Below, in pieces: positions 22,097 to 32,654 of a stretch of DNA of 64,000 nt (position 1 is the stretch's first letter; the number at the start of each line of letters is the position of its first letter). The notes below the pieces were generated by a model. The model did not search any database. It saw only the letters and a list, made by a program, of their open reading frames with translations, and had not been told where the DNA came from. The DNA is from Zygnema cylindricum (taxonomy: Eukaryota; Streptophyta; Zygnematophyceae; Zygnematales; Zygnemataceae). Location of the stretch: contig JBBHKE010000244.1 of the NCBI GenBank assembly GCA_037447655.1, positions 134,001-198,000 on the forward strand, written 5' to 3'. The position numbers and the translations under genes are program-made.

Positions 22097-22304
22097 TACC
22101 AAGACACTGGATAGAATGAGCGGTTGCTTCGAAAATACAAAATCGGACGGTTGAAGTTGTTGCCCAAAAGTTTGAAAAATCTTGTCGAATCTCGAGTAAA
22201 CATGTTTTATATATTAAAAAAGAGAGAAAGCAGTTACACGACTTGGTGCGAAAATGTATGGTTTTCAGTAAACAACTTTACTTTTGCTTGATGGAGCTCC
22301 ACCC

Positions 22305-23003
22305 TTAGCCTAATATTCTTCCCTGTACTCGATTATTCTTTAATATTCTTTATTATTCTTTAATATTCTTTATTGTTCTTTAATATTCTTTACTATTCTT
22401 TACTATTTTTCTAATGAATGAGTGCGACTACGGTTTAACCAAAAGCACGGAGATCCTCACTTGTTGTTCGAAATTAGTACATCGCATCAAGGTCAAATTA
22501 TCCCATGTAAAAAGCCTTTCGCATAACAAAATAGCACAAATCCACACTAAAAATGGTGGGTAATTGGTGTGTACGTGTGAGAGAGAGAGGTAAAGAGGGA
22601 GAGGGAGAGGGAGAGGGTTATGCCTCTCCCCCTATTATTGCCGCCTTTGTAGTGGGAGACAAGAAATAGTGTGGATTTTTTACAAAAGGACCGGAGAGAA
22701 CTTTGGGTTTTTGGAGTTGGTGGAAATTAAGGTTCGGAAAAGGGTTTGGGAGAAACATTTTGACTTTTAACCTTTTGAGACTTTGTTTTTCCTTTTGACT
22801 TCTATTGGCTTTTGACTTTTTTTGACTTTTGACTTTTGACTTTTGTTTACTTTTGACTTTTTTCTTTTGACTTTTTTGACTTTTGACTTTTTTGGTTTTT
22901 GACTTTTTTGACTTTGACTTGATCAGTGTGGAGGAACTTTTGTGATTGAGGCGAGGGAACTCTGGGGAGTTAGTAGGGGGATATGGGGGGGGAAGGGAGA
23001 GGG
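22305..23003. repeat. Unit B end: tattctttaat, GAGAGG, gacttttt and G-rich tracts
   Basis: Same order of simple repeats as 12869-13512: attctttaatattcttta (22330-22410), gagaggga (22575-22617), gacttttt (22760-22920), then G-rich from about 22970. No gene. Confidence 0.75.
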
Positions 23004-23159
23004 GGGAGGGAGAGGGAAGGATGAGAGGAAGTGGAGTTGGTGGGGTGAAAAGAAGGGAAAATATAGTGGAAAAAATGGTGTGGGGGAAAGAGAGGGGGGA
23101 GAGGGAAGAGGGGGATGGAGGAGGGAAGAAGAGGGATATGAGAAATGTAACCAATGGCG

Positions 23160-23218
<59 letters not shown>

Positions 23219-23720
23219 TTTTGGGAAAAGGGGGAAGTGTCCCGGAAGAAAAGAATGTTGTGCGGGGAAGGAGGGGGGAGGGGGAGAGGGGGGGAGGGAG
23301 GGGGGAGAAGGTGGGAGTGAGGGAGGGGGGGAGGGAAGAGACGGGGGGAGGGAGGAGAGGGGGGGAGGGAGGGGGGAGGGAGGGGGGAGGGAGGGGGGGA
23401 GGGAGGGGGGAGAGGGAGGGGGGAGGAAGGGGGGAGAGGGGGGGAGAGGGAGGAGAGGAGGGGGAGGAGAAAAAAGGGGGAGGGAGGAGAGGGAGGGGGG
23501 GAGAGAGGGGGGGGAGGGAGAGAAAAACAGAAAATAACCGCCAGGAAGGAGGAAGGGGGGAGGGAGGGAGAGGAGAGGAGAGGAAATGTCGCGGCTTGAG
23601 GGTGTATGTCAAAGAGGAGGGGGGAGAGGTGAGAGAAAGGGGAAGAATTGGGGAGGGAGGTAGGGAAGGTGGGGGAGGGGGAAAGGGGGGGAGAGGAGGG
23701 AGAGAATGGTTTCCCCACCT
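23004..23720. repeat. Long GGGGAGGGA purine tract with (TA)n and T-run
   Basis: About 700 bases of almost pure purine on the plus strand (gggagg, gagaggg words), broken by (TA)n at 23163-23201, a T run to about 23222 and a short ordinary stretch at 23530-23610. The very long frames on both strands (22618-23757 minus, 22942-23808 plus) translate to Pro/Ser or Gly/Glu/Arg monotony and are not genes. Confidence 0.85.
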
Positions 23721-24969
23721 CGCAGTCAAGGACAGATGTAGGAAGGCAAAAACACATCGTGACGTGCCAAAGGTTTTGTCCTGTAGTGAGGGAGAGAGGA
23801 GGAACTAATAGATTTGCAGATTAAATCTTTTTTTGTTTTTTTGAATTAAACCATAGCGAATCAAAAATTGATATTTTCAAATTTTTTTTTTTTTTTTTTT
23901 TCGTCCAAGGCCAGATTCCGGATTTCAGACATTTTTTTTGCGGAGTATTGATTCTCGATTCAAAATTCAGAAGCTCTCAATTGAGACGAAGACTTCGGTT
24001 TAGATTTAGGTTTAGGTTTAGGCTTAGGTCAGAAAAGTTTAAATTGGTAACCTTTTTTTCTGTAAGAATCGTTAAGCTTCCCTCTCTCTCTCCCTATCCC
24101 TATCCTTCTCCCTTACCCTATCCCTCTCCCTATCTCTCTCCCTCTCCCTATCCCTCTCCCACTCCTTCTCCCTCTCCCTCTCGCTACTGATTCTTCTCTG
24201 AATAATAAGTCTTTATGAAATGTACAATACCAGTCTTAGAGAAAAAAGAAAATTATGTGTAAGTTCTAGCAAATATCTCCTTACAACTTTTCCGAAAATA
24301 CCCACCTTTCATAACTTTTCAAATATTCGATCTGATTTACGAGCTGTAGATTATTAACAAGCCAAAAAAAAAAAAAAAAAAAACAACAGGTGGAAAACTA
24401 CAATTGAAATTAACGACAATAGTAGATCACTCCACTGTAAATAGTTTTTCTTCCTTCCAGCGATTTTATTTTATCAGATATCAGAAATTTCTTTAATTCA
24501 ATTTTTACTTATTATTATAGGTAATAACTACTGATTCATAGGCATTGTTTTTGATATCGTAGACATTAGTGTTTTGCTCAAACTAGGCATAATTGTCAAA
24601 TGATTTCCATGATTAGGGGCGCCATCGCTATAAAAACCCACTGATTTATTTTGTAGTTTGCCAATTTCCTTTTTTTTTTTTTCTTTCGTAGTTTTAAGGT
24701 TTGTAAGATACTTATTGTTGCTCAATTTGATACTAGCATCGAATTATTTCCATAATTACTGCAATTGCTAGGAAGGATAGCATAGAACAGCTCACATGAT
24801 TTTCAGTTCTGCAAGGGTTTAGTTGGAAGGTTTTCGCTTTCTCACTCTGACGAGGCTTTTTTTAGGTGTTTTTTTGCTTCGCTCGGTGTCTTTGCTTTAC
24901 CTGTCCTTTTATCTGTGTATTTGTTGCTTTTGAATTTTTTAACCTTTTTGTGTGTTTCCCTCCACGTAG
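23721..24969. other. Non-genic spacer with CCCTAT/CCCTCT repeat at 24080-24182
   Basis: Contains homopolymer runs (T at 23881-23901, A at 24364-24383), a short tttagg repeat near 24003-24020 and a CCCTAT/CCCTCT tract at 24080-24182. No recognisable gene. Confidence 0.6.
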
Positions 24970-25048
24970 TTTTTCAGTTTCAGTATTGCTACCTCTTTTT
25001 GTCCCCATGGACTCGGATGGTTTCCCATCACGAATTCTAATGAAGTCG
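24970..25048 (+). pseudogene. Possible orphan exon related to the fragment captured by MITE 1
   Basis: The segment is bounded by AG (cctccacgtag) and GT (tcggtagtat) and reads FSVSVLLPLFVPMDSDGFPS. It is about 80% identical in DNA and similar in protein to the minus-strand fragment inside MITE 1 (FSVLAMLLPFVLIDSDGLPS). Many differences fall at third codon positions, which suggests a once-coding sequence. The hydrophobic run followed by a DSDG motif looks like a membrane anchor of a type II protein, but I do not recognise the family. No neighbouring exons found. Confidence 0.4.
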
Positions 25049-25049
25049 G

Positions 25050-25891
25050 TAGTATATTTATTAGTACTGTATTTAATAGTTTATTAGAACTGTGCGATGG
25101 TAAGAAAAAAGAAGCCGGAAAATTTCTCACACATTTTTTGAAACAAAATTCAAACAAAAACACTGGAAGAAACTGACAAAAACGACAAACGAACGAACAG
25201 AAGCACAGAAAAGAACATCTTGCATATAAACAATAAAAAAAAAACCAAACACTGACAACGATTATCAAACCAGCCTCTGACATAGCTAAAAGTCCTGTAG
25301 AGGAGGAAGTCCTGTAATCCTCACAGAGTTGTTTCCTAAGTTTCCAGTTAAGTTTTGTAAGCAGAAATCATTTTCCTACTTTAATCTGTGAATCCTGTTT
25401 AAAGACTACTTTTAGTTTAACCTTTAGTAACAACTTTTTGGACGTCATACATCCTTCCAAAGATTTTGAAGTGAGGCACCACTAATCCTTAACCTTGTGT
25501 TTGCCATAATTGGAAAGACTAAATCCATAATATCAATAATCAAAGATATGATGAATAGAAAAGATTCCTTCCATTATCCAAAACCAAGGCAAAATTACAA
25601 CCACAACAGAATCGCAAGAAAAAAAATTATAAAATATTTCGGAAATTAACTGTTCTAAAACAACACTTGTATCCCACACTAGAATTTGCACAAACCCACC
25701 AGTCCACCTTTGCCCTACAAAAGTGCTTTTTTTACAGCAAGACCTCACTTGTGACCTCGAGAGTCCAAATCAAACTCTGATGAAAAACTTACAAGAAACT
25801 TAGAAGAAATTATAGCTATGTCCACACAAGAGCCGAATACTGTAAACTACATAATATATGAGAGGAAGAAGAAAATTATAACTCATATACA
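25050..25891. other. Downstream flank of the HMA gene
   Basis: No gene recognised; presumably includes the HMA 3' UTR next to the stop at 25892-25894. The minus-strand frames 24939-25283 and 25533-25748 lack any domain. Confidence 0.45.
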
Positions 25892-28800
25892 TCAATCGAC
25901 ATTCTCCAAATGGAGGCTCACTGACCTATCTGTAGGGACAAAAGAGGTACGAGTGGCCATCTCCAATTCCGAATCAATATCGCCCAAGTCCAACTTAACC
26001 ATATCATGATCGTGCTCATGCTTGGGTCCATGGCCACCCTCGCGCTTGTGCTCATGATTAGTCTTGAGGTTGTGATCATGCTTATCTTCATGCTTCTGAT
26101 CATGGGTCCTGTGATCATGCTTATGGTCATGGTCGTGATCGTGGTCATGGTCGTGATCGTGGTCATGGTCGTGGTCATGATCCTCATCCCCGTGCTTATG
26201 GTCATGGTCATGGTCATGATCGTGATCGCGCTTCTTATCATGCTTAGTCTTGGGCTCATGCATAGTCTTGGGCTTACTACCGTGCTTGTGCTCGTGTTTC
26301 ACATGAAGTTGGCGCACATGCGCATCCCCGTGCTTGTGATCGAGCTCATGGTCATGTCCATGGTCATGCTCATGGAGATCATCCCCATGCTTATGGTCGT
26401 GAATGAGAGAATGGCCATGATTGTGATCGTGATTCTCACCATGCTTGTGCTCATGTTTGCCCTCGTGCTTGTGCTCATGCTTATGTTCATGATTGTGGCC
26501 ATGGTCATGCTTATCCCCACAACCACCTTTCTTCGCAACAGCGGGAACTTCTTTCGTGGCACAGCAGCTGTCAGCTTTCGGAGCTCCACAAGAAGGTTCT
26601 TTTTCGGAAGAACAATCATCCGTTTTCTTGCCAAAAATCGCCTTCAGCTTATGAACATGGTTATCGCCGTGCTTGTGCTCATGTTTGCCCTCGTGCTTAT
26701 GAGCATGCTTATCTCCATGCTTGTGCTCATGTTTAAGGTCATGATTGTGGCCATGGTCATGCTTATCCCCACAACCACCTTTCTCTGCAACCGCGGGAAC
26801 TTCCTTCTTGGCACAGCAGCTGTCAACTTTCGGTGCTCCGCAAGAAGATTCCTTTTTCGAACAACAACTATCCACAGTCTTGGGAGAAATATGAATTTTC
26901 TTGGAAGAGCAACCGGTTTCAGATTTAGGACCACAGCATTTCTCCTTCATAGCAATAATTGGGATCTCCTTCTCAGCACAACAGCTGTCAACCTTCTTTG
27001 GGCCACAGGAATCTCCTTCCTTGTTGCAGCAACTTGAGGTCACAGTTTTAGGAACAGAAGTTTTGTTCGAAGAACATCCTTTGGGACCACAGCAACTTTC
27101 CTTCTTAACAATTAAAGGAACTTCCTCCTTGGAGCAACAGCTGTCAACCCTCTTGGAGCCACAGGAACTCTCACTTTTAGCACAGCAACTGTCCACCTTT
27201 TCGACCTTTTTGTCACAGCAACTATCATTTTCATCAGCACAGCAGGAAGACTCCTTCGAGCAACAGCTATCCCCTGCATTCAGTTCATTTGACACACAAC
27301 CGTGTCTCACCACAGCCCCCTTTTTACGCTTCAATATCCTCAACGAGTTAAAAACCACCAACAAACTACTGCCCACATCGACCACCACCGCGGCCCATAG
27401 AGATGCCCGTCCTGCCGCAGCAAAGCCGATAACAATTGCCTTTGTAACCACAGCCAAAGCAACATTTTGAAGAATCACCCACCGACAGTCTTTTCCAAGC
27501 TTAATAGTAGAGGCTACTTGAACCAAATCATTTGTCATAAGGGCCACATCTGCTGTCTCCATAGCCACAGCTGTACCGGCGACCCCCATTGCCAACCCCA
27601 CATCCGCGGCTGCCAATGCTGGAGCGTCATTTATACCATCCCCCACCATACCAACCACCTTATATCGGCCTTTAAGGGACGTAATCACTCCCACTTTATC
27701 CTCGGGAAGAAGTTCTGCATAAATCTCGAGATCACCAATTTGTTTCTGAATAGCATTCGCAGCCCCAGTGTTATCTCCAGTCAACATACATACGGCCAAT
27801 CCCAATTTGTGCAATTTTTGTACTGCTGCTTTGGCATCTTTCCTTGGTTGATCTGCCACACTGTAAAGCGCCAGTGGGGCAAAGTCAAGTCCCACGAAAC
27901 CCACAGTACCGCCTTCGGTTGCCCACTGCTCCAAAATGGCTGAATCTGCCGCTGCAAAAAAGAAAAAAAAGCGACATTAACAATTTATTTCAACCATTAA
28001 CGTCCATTCCTACAATTCCTATCAATAACACTCATGTCTTCACAAATACAGACTGGTTGATAATTCAATGTCAAAGAGCAGCCAAGAACAATTTTAGAAT
28101 CTAGAATAGGTCACACAACATGCAGCTCACAAAAAACATTATGATCCAGACTGCGAAAAGAGATTCCTGTATGAACCAGTTTAGAACTACTTTTTCTCAC
28201 CTGCAGTCCAGCCAAGGCGCCTTGCCATACGGTTGTTACCAATGTGAACTCTTCTGCCGTCGACCAAAGCAGTCACTCCCTCTCCAGGGAGCGTCTCATA
28301 GCCCTCCACATTTCCAGCCATAAACTCCACTCCTTTCAATCTTGCATATTTCACAAGAGCAGATGCCATTGGATGGCTCGATTGTGCCTCCACACATGCA
28401 ATCCTGTTCAGTAAAAGAATAACCACTTTCAGTCTCCACATCAGCAAACAGGCAAGAGAAAAAACTTCTAGGGGTAGAGAGAAAGCCCAAACTCAATACA
28501 GGTCTACAACAACAATTCCCCAAGCATATGTATACAACAATCTTTCCCAATGGCCTAGACAGCCCTTTCCAGTTCACCAAAACAAATAAATGCCACTTGT
28601 GTAAAAATAAATAAGGAACCTGTTCTCAAGCCCGAAGTCCGTGTTAATCATTTGCAACTATAGTTGCAAAAGGGTTCCCTTCCATTTACATTTCTCACCA
28701 GTAAAGAATGCCCTTGATATTCGCAGAATCGTCCAGAGGAAGGACATGTGCCACACGGAACATCCCCTCCGTTAACGTCCCTGTCTTATCGAATGCAATT

Positions 28801-31800
28801 GCCCTTAGATTTGCAAGACTCTCCAAATGTTTTCCACCTTTAATGAGAACTCCATTCCTCGCAGCCTGTGTCATACCACAGACCGCAGTGACAGGTGTCG
28901 AAATAACAAGGGCACAGGGACATGCAGCCACTAAAAGAACCAATGCCTGATAGGCAAAGTCTTTAGCGTTATCCAGTCCAATGGCATAAGGGATCACAAT
29001 GAGGGCAACTACAGCACAAATGACAATTGGAGTATAGTATTTAGCGAATCGTTCCACAATAAGCTCACTATTTGATCGTTGTCCCTGAGCATCTTCAACA
29101 AGCCGAACCATTCTTGCCACAGCAGAATCTGCTGCCAGAGCTGTTGTCCGTACTTTCAGGAACCCTACAAAACAAGATAACCCAAAATATCAGGGCAGGC
29201 GAAGAAATAAACCACATCTTCATCACTATCAGCATCTTTTTCAGGAAGAAATCAAAAAGCAAACATCAATCGTACTTGAAGAATTAAAAGTCAGGCAAAT
29301 TAAGTCAAACCTCAGAATCATTCTCACCTAAGGTATTGACTGTTCCGGCCCAAACTTGCGATCCAGCTTCCTTCTTTACTGGGATAGACTCCCCTGTCAA
29401 ACTGCTTTCGTCCACTGCACTCTCCCCACTTTCCACTTCACCATCTATCGGAATAGCTTCACCTGGACGAACCGCCAAGAATGTACCTACAGTCACCTCC
29501 TCCACTTTGACCACATTCCCACTGTCTGCCATAACTGCAGTCTCTGGGGAGAGAGATAAAACAGCCTCCAGTGCTCGACGAGCCTGCAAGGGAAGAGAGA
29601 GGCCATGAATGGCGTCAGAGATGATCAATGATACAGACAACGGTTGAGTCCTATGCAAGACTCTAAACCTGCAAAACAAAAGAGAATTAAAAAACTACAC
29701 CTTATCGCTTTCAGAGTTGGTGCTGTTATTGTCAAAGAAGTTTTAATATTGACAACGCTAAACTAAGTGACAATTCAACATTGTAATGATAATCACAACA
29801 TGCATCATTATATACCACTTGAAAAAGAAATTGTTAACACTGATTTATGATTATGGCAAAAAACAAACCCGCACCCAAACAGAGTTTTTGAAGGTTTAGG
29901 GTTTTAAGGTTTTTTGGTATTCTGCATATTATACCTTATCAGTTGAACGTGCTTCAAGCCATCCAGCGAGAGAGAAGAGGACCACCACAGACGCACCTTC
30001 AACATAGTCTCCAATCACAATAGCGCCAATCACTGCCCCGAACCCAGCACCGTTTAATCACAGGACTGTATCAGTGTATCTCGCCAAAAAGAAAAAAAAA
30101 ACTGTCGCACTAAACAAGTGACACAGACAGGGCTGTTTTTAAACACAGGACTGTATTAGTGACTGCATCACAGAACTGTATCAGTAACTGTATCACAAGA
30201 CTATTGAGGTTTAATCACAGGACTATATCAGTGAATCTTGGCAAAAAAAATTAACTGTTCCACTGCATGAGTGACAGTTATAGGTATGTTTTAAAATTTC
30301 GTCCTTACCTGCCAGCATCATGAGTGTATTAATGTCAATAACAAAACGGCGGAGAGCTGCCAAAGCTTTGAAGAGAATAGGAGGTGCCCCCACAGCCACT
30401 GAGCCAAGGGCCACATATTTTAAAGGCTCGTACAGATAGCCAAAAAGAGCAATCAGTAACAACCCTGTACTGACAAGTGTCCACCAGCTAGGCAAGCGAT
30501 TTGGTGCCTTAACCTGACCCCTAAGATGAAGAGATGCATCCAAGCTCGCCTCATTTAGCGCTTTAACTGCAACACAATAGACACATTAGAAAATAAGTCT
30601 TCAGAAACATGCATCATAAATTTTCACAATATTAGTAAAATGGTACTGTAGACTTTGATGTCAATATAAACTGCTAACCCAACAGGATTCCAGGAGGGAT
30701 GCAGACAATACGTGGTCCACTCAATAATTCGTGGTCCACGAAACAAGACTGCTTCATAATTGTCCACAGACCATCGCAGGAAAAACTGACAAAACTAGGT
30801 GCAAATTGATCCGCATACAACAGAAGAACAAAAACAGCACAACAACTGGACATTGTAACACAGGTAACAGAATAAGACGCCAACAAAGACAAATAGACAT
30901 TGTAACACAAGAATCTTACCAAGCTGCAATTCGTTAGTAAGGAATGGGTCGTGGACAACAGTCGTCGTTTTGGCTGTCACATTTACAGAAACCTCCACCA
31001 CTCCCGGCATCGGTTTCAAAATGCGTTCAATAAGAGGAACTTCACTCGGACAACAGATTCCCATAACATCCATCACAGTCTTCGACGTTGACCCCAAACC
31101 CGGACCGGCTGCAATAGTGACACTCACTGCGTCCAGCTCCCGCTTCTCTACTTTTTCTTCTACCATGGCCTCTGGCAGATGTACACGATGAGACGAACAT
31201 CCTCCTCCACTGCAACAGCCACTTGCCTTCTTCTCCACAATCTCAGTCTCATCGCCCGTAGCCAAACTGACATACTTTACAGTGTTTGAGCTCTGATAAT
31301 CGAAAAGATCAACATTCTGTGGTCGTCTACGGCGAAGGACACCCATCGAAGCTCCAACTTTCACTAGTCGACCGTGTTCATGGAAATGAGTATTGCCGGA
31401 TGTGTCCTTGTGAGCACATTGCATAGAAAGGGAGCCATCAGCCATAGCCAAAAGCCGGTCATAATGGTCTCCGTGTGCTACCTCTCCCTCTGTACCCCCC
31501 TGTCCATAATGTGTCTCTGCCTCTACCAAAGGGGCGGTCTCACATTCTTTCTGTTGCTGCCAGCCGAGGGGAATGCAGGTTCCAGATTCCGTACAAGAGC
31601 CACACTGCCAAAACAAAAGGGAAGAATAAGAAAGTGATTACAAAGGGGGGGGAACCTCAGGAGGGAAATCACAAAAGGAGCAAAAGCACGAGGAAAAATC
31701 ACAAAAGGAGGAGAACACAACACGAAAGAAACCACCCAAAGGGGAGAAATCAAAAGGGGGGAAAATCACAAACGTCTCGAAACTGTTGAATTGAGAAACA

Positions 31801-32597
31801 TCAAAATACAGAAATGCAAATGCCAAAGAGCATAATAGCTATTCCTTGCCGAGTGCGTCTAGAATCGAAAACAAAATGCTCTCATGTTTTATAAAATTCT
31901 ACCAGAATGTTTATCGTATTGCATTATATAGAGTCATATTGTATTGTAGTGTATCAGAATGTAACATAATGTATCAATTCTTCGAAAATCGCACAACAGA
32001 TTCTTCAAAAATGAGGCTAAAAAAAAGACGATTCCAGCACTTGCAAACCAAAGAATAGAAACTCCCACAAATAGTGTGGGGTTCAAAAAGATAACGATAG
32101 CAAAAAGATACCGAAGAGAATGCTGACACGTCAAAATGTCTGCTTAGGACATCTGTTATAAAAAAAATAAAAAATCACAAGCTAAGGAGCTAAACCAACA
32201 ATGCCGTCAAAATAAAATATTGCCCCCTTGGCTAAATTCACAACGCTGCCGTCAATAAACATACCTGCTCCAAGAGCACATCCTCAGTAACCTCCCCGTG
32301 ATGCACATGAGCATGGATATGTGCTTCTTCTTGCTCACAACAAACAGTCTCTTCCGCCATGGCTGACGAAGAAGACGGAGCATTCGAAGAGCCGTTGTTT
32401 TCGATTTTCCCGCCCTTACTGTCCGAAAGGAGAGCAGTTTTGACATCATTATGAGCATCGAAACACAGTTCAGTTTCCCTACGGCCAGCTGGCACAGACA
32501 TGCAAGTCACACGGCCTCCATCAAGCACGAGAAGCGTGCCACGTTCTGTACAGCCACATGAATCAGAAGAGACAAGAGCTGCAGCAAGAGCAGCCAT
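25892..32597 (-). CDS. P1B-type heavy-metal ATPase (Zn/Cd class, HMA2/HMA4-like), 8 exons
   Basis: Exons in transcript order: 32597-32265, 31604-30920, 30566-30309, 30032-29935, 29583-29328, 29164-28699, 28403-28201, 27951-25892. All are GT-AG and phase-consistent: 4359 nt, 1452 residues. A Cys/His-rich extension (1-285) has CGCTERGT (14-21), CGSCTESGT (112-120) and a CC-GGGC cluster (240-247). The metal-binding domain has GICCPSE (293-299). Then TGES (521-524), CPC (625-627) in the ion-path helix, phosphorylation motif DKTGT (669-673), HP (709-710) and GDGIND (870-875). Lys937 and DVG from 958 match the P1B-2 transmembrane signature. The tail (about 977-1452) has CC pairs, then His-Asp/His-Lys repeats, including one duplicated block. 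Plant P1B-2 pumps export Zn2+/Cd2+ using ATP at the plasma membrane or tonoplast; extension and tail probably bind metal. The gene looks intact. Confidence 0.92.
25930..27300 (-). repeat. Cys-pair and His-repeat coding region of the HMA tail
   Basis: In DNA this is a run of CATGGTCATG/CATGCTTGTG-type hexamers (26000-26520 and 26640-26790) plus recurrent Cys-Cys codon blocks up to 27300. The block coding GAPKxDSCCAxKEVPAVAx, then GGCGDKHDHGHNH and a His-Lys run, occurs twice (about 26435-26600 and 26658-26853). The (His-Asp)n stretch at about 26130-26240 is a microsatellite in all but name and may vary in length. Confidence 0.85.
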
Positions 32598-32645
32598 GGC
32601 TCCGAATCTGCAGAGCTCTCCAAAGTATCAGATCGAAGTCTTCAG

Positions 32646-32654
32646 ATTTAAATA
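32646..32654 (-). promoter_or_regulatory. Possible TATA element of the HMA gene
   Basis: Read on the minus strand, TATTTAAAT lies about 50 bases before the ATG at 32597. The position would give a very short leader, so it is only a candidate; a 5' UTR intron or a more distal start is equally possible. Confidence 0.25.

Larger units (their letters stand above)
18934..22304. mobile_element. TIR element X, unit B copy split by MITE insertions
   Basis: Matches 12165-12868 in blocks (18934-18986, 19644-20031, 21841-21876, 22099-22304), interrupted by three MITE insertion sites. The right end CTTGATGGAGCTCCACCC is at about 22287-22304. The blocks rejoin collinearly when the insertions are removed, which identifies each insertion precisely. 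Confidence 0.7.
13522..23003 (+). repeat. Tandem duplication, unit B (~9.5 kb) carrying RPL34 copy 2 plus insertions
   Basis: Homologous to unit A from ttccgcacatctgaac (13523) through RPL34, its flank, TIR element X and the gacttttt/G-rich tracts near 22750-23003. It is about 3.6 kb longer because of insertions at 17950-18933 (diverged TIR element), 18989-19641, 20034-21838 and 21879-22096 (MITEs plus a hAT-like element). Intron positions and lengths of RPL34 are conserved between units, with scattered substitutions and indels. Confidence 0.88.

Noticed and set aside
22618-23808. Long frames on both strands (379 codons minus, 288 codons plus)
   Set aside because: They translate to Pro/Ser or Gly/Arg/Glu monotony plus Tyr-Ile from (TA)n. 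They arise from a simple-sequence tract in all frames.
26006-27037. 343-codon plus-strand frame rich in Met/Val/Ile
   Set aside because: It is the exact antisense of the His/Cys repeat exon of the HMA gene; repeated cat codons read as atg on the other strand. No domain, no splice support.
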